DNA from: Rhodovulum sp. 12E13 | GTDB lineage: Bacteria; Pseudomonadota; Alphaproteobacteria; Rhodobacterales; Rhodobacteraceae | Direction: 5' to 3' | DNA: 64,000 nt | Assembly (NCBI RefSeq): GCF_003340565.1 | Contig: NZ_QPLK01000020.1 | Coordinates: forward strand, 22,855 to 86,854 | Shown: positions 8,953 through 16,956 of the stretch, one piece after another | Numbering within the stretch: position 1 is the first letter of the stretch | Layout: each line of letters starts with the position of its first letter | Notes under the pieces: model-generated | What the model was told of the DNA's origin: nothing | The model's database searches: none | The model's input: the letters and a program-made list of their open reading frames with translations, nothing else | Position numbers and translations under genes: made by a program

Positions 8953-10560
8953 TCAGAAGTCGGTCGGCGCCCCGCCCTCGGCGCGGCGGCGCTCGACGAA
9001 GTCCGACAACGCCTCGCGGGTGCCGGCGTCCATCGGCGGCGGCTCGAAGGCGGCGACGATCTCGCGCCACATCCGGTCGGCGCGCGTCTCGGTCCACTGC
9101 GCGCCCCCCGCCTCCCACGCCTCGTAGTTGCGCCAGTCCGAGAGAAACGGCTGGTAGAAGGCCGTCTCGTAGCGGGCCTGGGTGTGCGCAGTGCCGAAGA
9201 AGTGCCCGTGCGCGCCGACCTCGGCGATGGCCTCGAGGGCGATGTCGCCCTCTTCGGTCGCGGCCAGGGCGGGATCGAAATAGCGCTGGATCTGCTGGAT
9301 CACCTCGCAATCCATCACGAACTTGGCGGGGCTGGCCACCAGGCCGCCCTCGAGCCAGCCCGCGGCGTGGTAGATCACGTGCGCGCCGGACTGCACCGCC
9401 GACCAGAGCGCCTGGCTCGTCTCCCACATCGCCTGCCCGTCGGGGACGTTGGCCGCGCAGCTGCCGCTCGCCCGCATCGGCAGCCCGTAGAAGCGCGCCA
9501 TCTGCCCGGTCATCTGGGTGGCGCGCATGTATTCCGGCGTCCCGAAGGCCGGCGCGCCCGACTTCATGTCGACGTTCGAGGTGAAGGTGCCGATCACGCA
9601 GGGGCAGCCGGGCCGCACCCACTGGAACAGCGCGATCGCGGCGAGGCTCTCCGCGATCGACTGGGTCACGGCGCCGGCCATCGTGACCGGCGCCATGGCG
9701 CCCGCCAGCGTGAAGGGCGTCACCATCACCGCCTGGCCGCGGCGGATCATGCGCAGGCAGCCGTCGATCATCGGCTGGTCGTGCTTGAGCGGCGAGGTGG
9801 AGTTGATGTTGGTATACATCCGGGGCTGCGCCTCGAACGCCTCGTGGCTCAGGCCGCCCGCGATGCGCACCATCTCCATCACGTCGTCGACCCTCTCGGC
9901 CCCGAGCGAATAGGCGTGCATCACCTTGTCGGAGAGCGTCAGCTTGTCGAACAGGACATCGAGATGGCGGGTCGACGGGTGCAGGTCGACCGGCTCAACC
10001 GGATAGCCGCCGGCGAAGTGGATGCAGTTGAAGGCCTGCGTGAGCCTGAGCAGGTCGCGGCACTGCGCGCGCGTGCCGGGCATCTTGCCGTTCTGCCTGT
10101 CCCAGTAGTTGGGCGGGGAGGAGACGTTGCCGAACAGCAGGGTGCGGCCGCCGATGCGCAGCGCGCGCTCGGGGTTGCGGGGGGTGACGGTGAACTCGGC
10201 CGGCGCGCGGGCGACCATCTCCATCACCCAGTCGCGGCCCATCCGCACGTTGCGCTCCTCGACCGTGGCGCCCGCCTGCCGGAAGAGCGCCAGCGCCTCG
10301 TCGTTGAGAAACTCGATGCCGATCTCCTCGAGGATGCGCATGGCGCCATCGTGGATCGCCTGCACGCCCTCCTGCGTCAGCGGCTCCACCCAGGGGTCGC
10401 TCGCCTCGACCAGTTGCCAGGGGCGTTGCGCGATGGCGCCGGCCGACATGCGGCGCGCGTTGCCCGCGCGCCCGCCCGACCGGCGGCGGCGCCCGCCCCG
10501 CGCCTCGTCGGCATCGTCGTTCGGGCGGGAGCGGCCGGCGGGGCGGGGAGCGTCGGACAT
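8953..10560 (-). CDS. MttB-family (trimethylamine methyltransferase-like) protein without pyrrolysine
   Basis: This 535-residue cytoplasmic protein belongs to the MttB superfamily, whose members transfer a methyl group from a quaternary or tertiary amine to a corrinoid protein. Recognisable stretches are IHDGAMRILEEIGIEFLND near residue 70, HFAGGYPVEPVDLHPSTRHL, and YHAAGWLEGGLVASPAKFVM toward the C-terminus. The reading frame has no internal amber codon. It is thus a non-pyrrolysine homologue, like the glycine betaine demethylase subfamily. The ATG at 10560 precedes a basic, Arg/Gly-rich extension of about 40 residues. No corrinoid protein, reductive activator or second methyltransferase is nearby. 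The substrate cannot be deduced. Confidence 0.87.
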   Translation of the reverse strand: MSDAPRPAGRSRPNDDADEARGGRRRRSGGRAGNARRMSAGAIAQRPWQLVEASDPWVEPLTQEGVQAIHDGAMRILEEIGIEFLNDEALALFRQAGATVEERNVRMGRDWVMEMVARAPAEFTVTPRNPERALRIGGRTLLFGNVSSPPNYWDRQNGKMPGTRAQCRDLLRLTQAFNCIHFAGGYPVEPVDLHPSTRHLDVLFDKLTLSDKVMHAYSLGAERVDDVMEMVRIAGGLSHEAFEAQPRMYTNINSTSPLKHDQPMIDGCLRMIRRGQAVMVTPFTLAGAMAPVTMAGAVTQSIAESLAAIALFQWVRPGCPCVIGTFTSNVDMKSGAPAFGTPEYMRATQMTGQMARFYGLPMRASGSCAANVPDGQAMWETSQALWSAVQSGAHVIYHAAGWLEGGLVASPAKFVMDCEVIQQIQRYFDPALAATEEGDIALEAIAEVGAHGHFFGTAHTQARYETAFYQPFLSDWRNYEAWEAGGAQWTETRADRMWREIVAAFEPPPMDAGTREALSDFVERRRAEGGAPTDF

Positions 10561-10723
10561 GTCGGGCCTTCCGGAGCGTGGCAAACTCGGGGTCACCTTG
10601 GCAGCCGCAGGGCCGGGCGGATGCCGCTTTCCGACGCGGGATGTCGGTTTCGGAAAAGTCGGGCGATGCGGCACGCCGCGAGCCCGTGGAGGCGGCCGCG
10701 GCCCCACCTCTGCCGGCGGCTGC

Positions 10724-11452
10724 TCAGAGGCCCAGCCAGCCGGGCAGGTGGCCGATATCGGGCAGCACCGCGTCGGCATGGGGGGCGAGGTCGTCGGCCG
10801 TGGCGGTGCCGGTCAGCACCGCGACGCAGACCATGCCCGCCGCGCGCCCCGCGTGCAGGTCGTGCGTGCTGTCGCCGATCATCGCCACCTCTTCCGGCGC
10901 GAGCGCCGTCTCGGCGGCGAAGGCGAGGCACTGGCCCGGCCCCGGCTTGGCCCCGTGGCCGCTGTCGGCCCCGGCGAGGAAGGGAAAGCTCTCGCCGAGG
11001 CCCAGCCCGGCGAGCTGCGCGCGCGCGGCCTCCTCGGCGTCGTTCGTGGCGATGCCGAGCGCGTAGCCCGCCTGCCCGAGCCGGGAGAGGAGCGGCGCGA
11101 GCGGCACCGCCTCGACGGGCACGATGGCGCGGCTTTCGTCGATGACGCGGGCGCGCAGGGCGCCGAACTCCCAGCCCGGCAGGGCGGGCAGCATCAGCGC
11201 CACCGCCTCGTCGACGGTGCCGGCCACGATGGGGCTGCCGGGGTCGAACAGGCGGGCGTCGAGATCGAGCCGGATGCGCGCGGCGAGATCGTCGCGCACC
11301 CCGCTCTCGCCGTCCGCCAGCCGTTCCACGAGGTCGGCCGCCCAGCCGCCCCACGTCGCCTGGAACCCGAAGAGCGTGCCGTCCTTGTCGAACAGCAGCC
11401 CGCGCAGGCCACGCGCCTCGGCGCCGGGTTCGGGGGCCGCCGGCACGCTCAC
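10724..11452 (-). CDS. HAD-superfamily hydrolase (phosphoglycolate phosphatase-like)
   Basis: This 242-residue HAD phosphatase has motif I LLFDKDGTLFGF with the nucleophile and acid/base aspartates, motif II near LGIATNDAEEA, a Lys in AKPGPGQC, and motif IV MIGDSTHDLHAG. Between motifs I and II is a helical cap (type C1), as in phosphoglycolate phosphatase and relatives. The start is GTG at 11452. It overlaps the TGA of the DUF3572 gene by four bases (GTGA), so the two are probably co-translated. The substrate is unknown. A general small-phosphoester phosphatase is the safe reading, and no Calvin cycle gene is near to support a strict Gph role. Confidence 0.88.
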   Translation of the reverse strand: MSVPAAPEPGAEARGLRGLLFDKDGTLFGFQATWGGWAADLVERLADGESGVRDDLAARIRLDLDARLFDPGSPIVAGTVDEAVALMLPALPGWEFGALRARVIDESRAIVPVEAVPLAPLLSRLGQAGYALGIATNDAEEAARAQLAGLGLGESFPFLAGADSGHGAKPGPGQCLAFAAETALAPEEVAMIGDSTHDLHAGRAAGMVCVAVLTGTATADDLAPHADAVLPDIGHLPGWLGL

Positions 11453-11727
11453 GTCCAGTGCGGCGCTTCGCCGCCGGGCAGCGCCGCGCGGGCGCGGGCG
11501 ACGTCCTCTGGCGCGACGTCTGCCTCGGCGGCGAAGCGCCCGAGCCAGGCGTCGTCGAGGAGCAGGAAGTCGAGCGTCGCGCCAAGAAACTCTGGGTCTC
11601 CGGCGCGCGCCCTTAGGTCAGCCTCAGACGCGCCGGTGGAGCCGAGAAAGACCGGCAGCAACGCGTCATCGGCCACGAGCCAGGCGAGCGCGCGCAGGGC
11701 GACCGTCTCGGCAAGATCCTGCTGCAT
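11449..11727 (-). CDS. DUF3572 family protein
   Basis: This 92-residue protein resembles the DUF3572 family of alphaproteobacteria. Features are ALRALAWLVADDALLPVFLGSTG near the N-terminus, a central FLGATLDFLLLDDAWLGRF, and the C-terminus ALPGGEAPHWT. It is predicted helical with no signal peptide or catalytic motif. Its gene lies divergently upstream of pleD and overlaps the HAD gene downstream. The 131-bp intergenic region shared with pleD holds a CtrA-like site. Function is unknown. Confidence 0.85.
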   Translation of the reverse strand: MQQDLAETVALRALAWLVADDALLPVFLGSTGASEADLRARAGDPEFLGATLDFLLLDDAWLGRFAAEADVAPEDVARARAALPGGEAPHWT

Positions 11728-11749
11728 CCCACTACCCCAGGGTCAACGA

Positions 11750-11765
11750 CTAAGGATTTGTTAAC
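11750..11765. promoter_or_regulatory. candidate CtrA binding site
   Basis: CTAA at 11750-11753, seven bases, then TTAAC at 11761-11765 fits the alphaproteobacterial CtrA consensus TTAA-N7-TTAAC at eight of nine positions. It sits between the divergent DUF3572 and pleD genes, about 94 bp upstream of the pleD start. Such a site would place pleD under cell-cycle or motility control. This is a sequence match only. Confidence 0.45.
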
Positions 11766-11858
11766 CAACTGACAAGAAAAGTGACGCGGGGCAAGGACCC
11801 CCTTAGGCGCAGGCCATGCGGCGGGCAGGCGACCGGAAACGCGACGAGAGGCATTGGC

Positions 11859-13355
11859 ATGGGCGGCAGAATACTCGTGGTCGACGACGTGGCGACGAAC
11901 CGCATCCTGCTCAGGGCGAAGCTGTCGATCGCCTGCTACGAGGTGCTCCAGGCGGCCGATGGAACGCGCGCGCTCGAGCTTGCGCGCAGCGCGCGGCCCG
12001 ATCTCATCCTGCTCGACCTCGCCATGCCGGGGATGGACGGGCTGGAGGTGCTCGCGGCGCTCAAGGCCGAGGCCGAGACCGCGGCGATCCCCGTCGTCGT
12101 CGTCACCGCCCAAGCCGACACGCGCTCGCGCCTTGCCGCCCTGCGGGCCGGGGCGGAAGACTACCTCGCCAAGCCGGTCGACGACGCGATTCTGTCGGCC
12201 CGCGTCCGCTCGCTGCTACGCACGCGAATGCTGGCCGAGGAACTCGCGCTGCGCGAGGGCACGTGGCGCGCCCTCGGCTTCGGCGAGGCACAGGCGCGCG
12301 TCGAATGGGGCGGGGCCGAGGCCGCGGCGGCGCCCGCGCGCGTCGCCCTCGTCGGCCCCGACCGCCTGACGACCCGCGGCTGGCAGCGCGCGCTCGCGCC
12401 CCGCCTGCCGCACCGCTTCGACGCCATGACCCGGGCAGAGGCGCTGCGGCTCGCCCGCTCGGGCGCCGCGGACGACGCGCGCGATCCGGGCGACGACGTG
12501 CCGGAGGTGGTCGTGCTCGGGGCCGACCTCGCCTCGCCCGGCGATGGCCTGATGCTGCTTTCGGAGCTGCGGGCGAGCCCCGCGACGCGCCACGCCGCGA
12601 TCCTCGTCGTGCTGGGAGCGGGGGCGCCGCAGCTCGGGCCGATGGCCCTCGATCTCGGCGCGTCCGACCTGCTCGAGCAGCCGGCCGAGCCCGAGGAGAT
12701 GGCGCTGCGCGTGGCCACGCAGCTGCGCCGGGCCCGGGCGGCCGACGCGATGCGCCGGCGCCTGCGCGAGGGGCTGCAGATGGCCGTGACCGACCCGCTC
12801 ACCGGCCTGCCCAACCGCCGCTACGCGCTGTCGCACCTCGGGCGCGTGGCCGAACGGGCGGCGCGGCGCGGCAGCGGCTTCGCCGCGCTCGTGCTCGACC
12901 TCGACCACTTCAAGCAGGTGAACGACGCGCACGGCCACGCCGCCGGCGACTCGGTGCTGCGCGCGGTAGCCGACCGGCTGCAGCGCGGCCTGCGCGCCGT
13001 CGACCTGCTCGCCCGCATCGGGGGGGAGGAGTTCCTCGCGGTTCTGCCCGATACAGGCCGCGACGGGGCGCGCACCGTGGCCGAGCGGCTGCGCAGCGCC
13101 GTCGCGGCCCTGCCCGTGCCCCTGCCGGGCGGCGGCTCGGTCGCGCCGACCGTGTCGATCGGGCTCGCCTGCGTCGATGCCGGGCCGCCCGGCGGCAGCC
13201 CGACCGACGTCGACACGCTGATCGAGCGGGCCGACCGGGCGCTCTACCGGGCCAAGAGCGCAGGCCGCGACCGCGTCTGCTGCTCCGGCGACGCCCCCGC
13301 GCCCTCCCCAGCGTCGGGTCGGCGCCCCGGCGCGAGAGGCGTGGCGGCGGCCTGA
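11859..13355 (+). CDS. pleD: PleD-type two-receiver diguanylate cyclase
   Basis: This 498-residue response regulator has REC-REC-GGDEF architecture. The first receiver starts MGGRILVVDDVATNR and has the phosphoacceptor Asp in LILLDLAMPGMDG (about residue 52) and the conserved Lys in YLAKPVDD. The second receiver (about 155-295) is more divergent, as in Caulobacter PleD. The cyclase domain carries ARIGGEEFLAVLPD, with an inhibitory RxxD (RAVD) five residues before GGEEF and the substrate motif LDLDHFKQVNDAHGH. The start at 11859 (GGCATG context) fits the receiver's first strand. An upstream in-frame start at 11781 adds a basic, non-homologous leader. It makes c-di-GMP in response to phosphorylation. 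No kinase or divK gene is adjacent. Confidence 0.93.
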   Translation: MGGRILVVDDVATNRILLRAKLSIACYEVLQAADGTRALELARSARPDLILLDLAMPGMDGLEVLAALKAEAETAAIPVVVVTAQADTRSRLAALRAGAEDYLAKPVDDAILSARVRSLLRTRMLAEELALREGTWRALGFGEAQARVEWGGAEAAAAPARVALVGPDRLTTRGWQRALAPRLPHRFDAMTRAEALRLARSGAADDARDPGDDVPEVVVLGADLASPGDGLMLLSELRASPATRHAAILVVLGAGAPQLGPMALDLGASDLLEQPAEPEEMALRVATQLRRARAADAMRRRLREGLQMAVTDPLTGLPNRRYALSHLGRVAERAARRGSGFAALVLDLDHFKQVNDAHGHAAGDSVLRAVADRLQRGLRAVDLLARIGGEEFLAVLPDTGRDGARTVAERLRSAVAALPVPLPGGGSVAPTVSIGLACVDAGPPGGSPTDVDTLIERADRALYRAKSAGRDRVCCSGDAPAPSPASGRRPGARGVAAA

Positions 13356-13425
13356 GCCACGCCCCGGCCGGACCGATACGCGCGACCGGGCGCAATCGCC
13401 GCCAGCGTTCGGCACGCCCGGCCAG

Positions 13426-13459
13426 TGGCACGCTGGCAGGTCTGGCATGCTGGCAGGTC
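13426..13459. repeat. two-copy 17-bp tandem repeat in the pleD-GST intergenic region
   Basis: TGGCACGCTGGCAGGTC (13426-13442) is followed directly by TGGCATGCTGGCAGGTC (13443-13459), identical at 16 of 17 positions. It lies within the 297-bp gap between pleD and the GST gene, where no convincing gene or terminator was found. Function is unknown and it may be a chance duplication. Confidence 0.7.
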
Positions 13460-13652
13460 CGGCCGCATCGCGGACGGGGGTGTGTCGCCGCGCCCGCCGC
13501 CCGCCCTCGGGCAAGAGCGCGCCTCCCCGCTCGGCGGACACGGCCGCCGTCGATCGGCGTCACGCTCTCGACCGGCCGACCGGGCGAGCCCCCTCCGAGC
13601 GGACCCGCCGTCGCGCGGAACCGGCAGCACCCGCCAGGCGTTGGCGAAGGCG

Positions 13653-14381
13653 ATGCAAGGCGATCCGCCCCCCCGCTACGGCCTCCAATACTGGCCCGTC
13701 ATGTTCCGTGGCCAGTTCGTCCGCGCGACCCTCGCCCATGCCGACGCGCCATGGGACGAGGCCGATATCGACGCGGTCGCGGACGCGATGTCCGAAGACC
13801 CGGAAGACCAGCCGGTGCCCTTCATGGGCCCGCCCGTGCTGACCGACCGTCAGGCAGGGGTGACGCTGGCGCAGATGCCCGCGATCCTCGACTACCTCGC
13901 CCGTGTCCACGGTCTGATGCCCGGCGACCCCGCGCGCGACGCGCTGACCCGCAAGGTCGTGGCCGACGCCAACGACGTGCTGATGGAGATGACCCGCCAC
14001 AACGGCGCGCAGATGTGGACGGCAGAGGCCTGGGCCGAGTACGGGCCGCGCCTGTCGCGCTGGATGGCGATCTTCGACGAGACGGGCCGGCGCCACGGAC
14101 TGACCGAGGGCGGCGGCACCCTGCTCGGCACGGAGGCGCCCGGTCTCGCCGATCTCGTGAGCCATGTCCTCTGGGGCACGATGACCGACACGCTGCCCGC
14201 GCTTCGCCCCCTCCTCGAGCGCACCGCGCCCACGCTCGCCGCCCTGTCGGATCGGATCGGCGCCCGGCCCGAGCAGGCCGCCCTGCGTGCGCGCAGCGTC
14301 GAGGCGTGGGGCGAGGCCTGGTGCGGCGGGCAGATCGAGGCGTCGCTGCGCGCGGCGATCGCGGCTCAGGCCACCGGGTAG
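13653..14381 (+). CDS. glutathione S-transferase family protein
   Basis: This 242-residue protein has a thioredoxin-like N-terminal half: YGLQYWPVMFRGQFVRATLAH near the start, and the GSH-contact cis-Pro region MGPPVLTDRQAGVTLAQMPAILDYL with the expected P-V-L and Q-x-x-A-I. A helical C-terminal half follows. The start at 13653 (MQGDPPPRYGL) is preceded by GGCGAAGG. The longer open frame from 13425 would add a low-complexity basic leader. It ends 16 bp inside the 3' end of the convergent lrp-type gene. It is cytosolic and the substrate is unknown. The class resembles proteins annotated as GST N-terminal domain-containing in Rhodobacteraceae. Confidence 0.85.
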   Translation: MQGDPPPRYGLQYWPVMFRGQFVRATLAHADAPWDEADIDAVADAMSEDPEDQPVPFMGPPVLTDRQAGVTLAQMPAILDYLARVHGLMPGDPARDALTRKVVADANDVLMEMTRHNGAQMWTAEAWAEYGPRLSRWMAIFDETGRRHGLTEGGGTLLGTEAPGLADLVSHVLWGTMTDTLPALRPLLERTAPTLAALSDRIGARPEQAALRARSVEAWGEAWCGGQIEASLRAAIAAQATG

Positions 14382-14821
14382 CCGCGGAACGGCTTGATCC
14401 GGCGCAGCGCGAAGCGGGTGTGCATCGAGGCGACGCCGGGCAGGCGCGAGAGCACGTGGCGGTGGATTCGGTCGTAATCGCCCATGTCGCGGGCCATGAT
14501 GTGCAGGTGGTAATCGGCCCGCCCCGCGGTCAGCCAGCATTCGAGGATCTCGGCGTGGCGCTCGACCGCCTTCTCGAAGGCGGCCAGCGTCTTCTCGTCC
14601 TGCCCGGACAACGAGATGTCGACGAAGACCTCGATCGTCAGCCCCAGCGCCTCCGGATCCAGCCGCGCGGCATAGCCCGCGACAAGCCCCCTCTCCTCGA
14701 GCAGGCGGACGCGGCGATGACAGGCCGAGGTCGACAGGCCCACCTCTTCGGCGAGCGCGGCGACGGGCCGGCCCGAATCGGCCTGCAGGCGCGCCAGGAT
14801 CCTGCGGTCGAGCTCATCCAT
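14366..14821 (-). CDS. Lrp/AsnC-family transcriptional regulator, probable AldR
   Basis: This 151-residue regulator has an N-terminal helix-turn-helix (MDELDRRILARLQADSGRPV, then LSTSACHRRVRLLEERG) and a C-terminal RAM effector domain (ECWLTAGRADYHLHIMARD). The start at 14821 has GGAAGAAGAG just upstream. An upstream in-frame start would add about 30 residues ahead of the HTH. It is divergent from alanine dehydrogenase with a 131-bp gap. In many alphaproteobacteria an Lrp-type AldR activates ald in response to alanine, so that role is inferred here. A small GGAA-ATA-TTCC palindrome in the gap is a possible binding site. Its 3' end overlaps that of the GST gene by 16 bp. Confidence 0.92.
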   Translation of the reverse strand: MDELDRRILARLQADSGRPVAALAEEVGLSTSACHRRVRLLEERGLVAGYAARLDPEALGLTIEVFVDISLSGQDEKTLAAFEKAVERHAEILECWLTAGRADYHLHIMARDMGDYDRIHRHVLSRLPGVASMHTRFALRRIKPFRGYPVA

Positions 14822-14851
14822 CTCTTCTTCCCGCCAAGATGCCGATTGATC

Positions 14852-14862
14852 GGAAATATTCC
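14852..14862. promoter_or_regulatory. candidate Lrp/AldR operator
   Basis: GGAA-ATA-TTCC forms a perfect 4-bp interrupted palindrome in the gap between the lrp-type regulator (start 14821) and ald (start 14953). Lrp/AsnC proteins bind AT-rich dyads, and this is the only AT-rich dyad noticed in a GC-rich region. It is 31 bp from the regulator's start, so it could also serve autoregulation. The assignment is inferred from position and composition. Confidence 0.35.
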
Positions 14863-14952
14863 ATCTCAGGAGCCGAATCGCCAGCACTTTGCCGCGATTT
14901 CCCGCATGCAACGGGATACGATCCGGCCAAACGCCAGGCCGGAGGAGACGAA

Positions 14953-16071
14953 ATGCGCATCGGGTGCCCGAGGGAGATCAAGCCGCAGGAATACCGCGTC
15001 GGGCTTACGCCCGAGAGCGCGGCCGAGCTCGTGGCGCACGGCCACGAGGTGGTCGTCGAAGCCGGCGCGGGTGCCGGGATCGACGCGACCGACGCCGCCT
15101 ACGCGGCGGCCGGCGCCCGCGTCGTCGATGTCGAAGAGGTGTTCGCCACCGCCGACATCGTGGTGAAGGTGAAGGAGCCGCAGGCCGAGGAGCGCAAGCG
15201 CCTGCGCCCGGGGCAGACGCTCTACACCTACCTGCACCTCGCGCCCGACATGGCGCAGACAGCCGACCTGATCGCCTCGGGCGCCACCTGCATCGCCTAC
15301 GAGACGGTGACCGGCGCGCAGGGCGGCCTGCCGCTGCTCAAGCCCATGAGCCAGGTCGCGGGGCGCATGTCGGTCCAGGCCGGCGCCCACGCGCTCGAAA
15401 AGGCGCAGGGCGGGCGCGGCGTGCTGCTCGGCGGCGTGCCGGGCGTGGCGCCGGCGAAGGTGGTGGTGATCGGCGGCGGCGTGGTGGGCTTCAACGCCGC
15501 GCAGATGGCGGTGGGCCTGGGCGCCGACGTGACCATCCTCGACCGCGACGCGGAGGTGCTCGAGGCGCGGGCGACGCATTTCGGCGCCTCGGCCAAGACC
15601 GCCCATTCGACGCGCACGCGCCTGCTGGAGCTCCTCCCCGAGGCCGACCTGGTGATCGGCGCGGTGCTGGTGCCCGGCGCGGCGGCGCCGAACCTGGTGC
15701 GCCGCGAAGACCTGTCGATCCTGCGGCCCGGCGCGGTGCTGGTCGACGTGGCGATCGACCAGGGCGGCTGCTTCGAGACGTCGCGGCCGACGACCCATGC
15801 CGATCCGCTCTACACCGTCGACGGCATCGTGCATTACTGCGTGGCCAACATGCCCGGCGGGGTTGCGCGCACCTCGACCTACGCATTGAACAACGCCACC
15901 CTGCCCCACCTGCTGAAGCTCGCCGATCTCGGCGTGAAAGAGGCCCTGACGCGCGACGCGCATCTCCGCGCGGGGCTCAACGTGGCCGCCGGACGGATCA
16001 CCTGCGCCCCTGTGGCCGAAGCGCAGAACCTCAACCACGCCCCGGCCGAAGACGCCCTCGCCGCGCTCTGA
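14953..16071 (+). CDS. ald: alanine dehydrogenase
   Basis: This 372-residue NAD-dependent enzyme interconverts L-alanine with pyruvate and ammonia in the cytosol. The N-terminal [20 protein letters not shown] and the catalytic-region [10 protein letters not shown] are typical. The Rossmann signature is [21 protein letters not shown] near residue 170. Later conserved stretches are [19 protein letters not shown] and [28 protein letters not shown] ribosome site (14941-14947) fixes the start. Length matches the family (about 370). The gene is divergent from an Lrp-type regulator that probably controls it. It is followed by a tandem-palindrome element. Confidence 0.97.
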   Translation: MRIGCPREIKPQEYRVGLTPESAAELVAHGHEVVVEAGAGAGIDATDAAYAAAGARVVDVEEVFATADIVVKVKEPQAEERKRLRPGQTLYTYLHLAPDMAQTADLIASGATCIAYETVTGAQGGLPLLKPMSQVAGRMSVQAGAHALEKAQGGRGVLLGGVPGVAPAKVVVIGGGVVGFNAAQMAVGLGADVTILDRDAEVLEARATHFGASAKTAHSTRTRLLELLPEADLVIGAVLVPGAAAPNLVRREDLSILRPGAVLVDVAIDQGGCFETSRPTTHADPLYTVDGIVHYCVANMPGGVARTSTYALNNATLPHLLKLADLGVKEALTRDAHLRAGLNVAAGRITCAPVAEAQNLNHAPAEDALAAL

Positions 16072-16108
16072 CGGACGAGCAGCGCACCCCGGCCCGACCG
16101 GCGCGAGG

Positions 16109-16158
16109 CAAATTCCTTCATGAAGGAATTTGGCAAGAGCCTTGCGGAAGGCTCTTGC
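16109..16158. repeat. tandem-palindrome element A (two hairpins)
   Basis: Two perfect dyads stand side by side. The first is a 24-nt perfect palindrome at 16109-16132 (half-site CAAATTCCTTCA). The second is at 16133-16158 and has 11-nt arms GCAAGAGCCTT and AAGGCTCTTGC around the 4-nt loop GCGG. Both follow a scheme of (G)CAA, variable core, CTT, loop, then the complement. They lie between the convergent 3' ends of ald and the P-loop protein gene. Related arrays occur at 24623, 40998 and 48663. The element could act as a bidirectional terminator or as a REP-like extragenic palindrome. Confidence 0.85.
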
Positions 16159-16190
16159 GCGGCGCACCGCCGGCCGGTGGAGCGTTCCGC

Positions 16191-16841
16191 TCAGGCGGGC
16201 GCAGGGGCGGGGATGGGGGCGCGGGCCACCGCGTCGAGCACCGCATGGGCGAGGCGCTCGGGCGGCGGCGTCGCGTCGAGCCGCAGCACCGGGCAGGGAA
16301 GCGTGGCGATCCAGGCCTCGTGGCGGGCGAGCGAGCGTCCGGGGCGGCGCCCGTGCTCGTAGCCGTCGGCCCAGGCGAGAAAGGCGCGCACCTCTTCGTG
16401 TGCCGCCCCGCCGCGATCGGCGGCCTTCCCGTGCCGCAGCCGCTCGCGCGCCTCGAGCCGCGCCCGGCGCACCGGCTGCGGCAGGGTCAGGAACACCGCC
16501 AGCGTGAAGCGGCGGGGAATGTCGGCGGCCCAGCTTTCCATTGCGCCAGACAGCACCCAGTCCGACCGCGGCAGGAACAACTCGCCGGCAAGGGCGCGCC
16601 GCTCCGCGGGCGGTCGTTTGCGGCGGAACGGCGGATCGGTCGGGTACCAGTAGAGATCGTCGGCATCGAAATGCTGCGAGCCGAGGCGCATGGCGAGCAG
16701 CCGCCCGAGCGTCGAGGTGCCGGTGCCGGAGGCACCGAAGACGTGGATGCGGTGGCTGCGCCCGGCCACCTCGATGCCGGGACCGGGTGGCGGAGCGTCG
16801 ACGCAGTCCTGCGTCGCCCCCGAGGCACCCTCGGCGCTCAC
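16191..16841 (-). CDS. P-loop kinase-like (adenylate kinase/AAA_18-type) protein
   Basis: This 216-residue protein has a Walker A motif HVFGASGTGTSTLGRLLA near residue 35. An acidic stretch HFDADDLYWYPTDPPFRRKR follows, as in FlaR/adenylate kinase-like NMP kinases of uncertain substrate. Later parts include SDWVLSGAMESW and VFLTLPQPVRRARLEAR, which resemble the Walker B region and the lid of that superfamily. It starts at 16841 with a Gly/Pro-rich leader of about 28 residues. A shorter protein beginning nearer the P-loop is possible. It is convergent with ald and lies 115 bp downstream of msrA on the same strand. The phosphoryl acceptor is unknown. Confidence 0.8.
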   Translation of the reverse strand: MSAEGASGATQDCVDAPPPGPGIEVAGRSHRIHVFGASGTGTSTLGRLLAMRLGSQHFDADDLYWYPTDPPFRRKRPPAERRALAGELFLPRSDWVLSGAMESWAADIPRRFTLAVFLTLPQPVRRARLEARERLRHGKAADRGGAAHEEVRAFLAWADGYEHGRRPGRSLARHEAWIATLPCPVLRLDATPPPERLAHAVLDAVARAPIPAPAPA

Positions 16842-16956
16842 CGCTCCGCCTCGCGGCGTCCCCGGCTGGGGCTCGTCATACCGGTCGAGGCTCTCGTCGC
16901 TGCCGCCATGCGCACCCTTTCCCGCGTCACGCGCCTCGGCCGCCCGGCCGCCCCCG

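Noticed and set aside
8234..9622. Longer form of the H-NOX-like gene beginning at 9622
   Set aside because: The upstream part is antisense-like translation within the MttB gene. The family N-terminus MHGLINRSIQ begins at 8887.
16109..16158. Element A considered as a CRISPR repeat
   Set aside because: Only two dyads with different cores and no spacers of regular length; no cas genes in the window.
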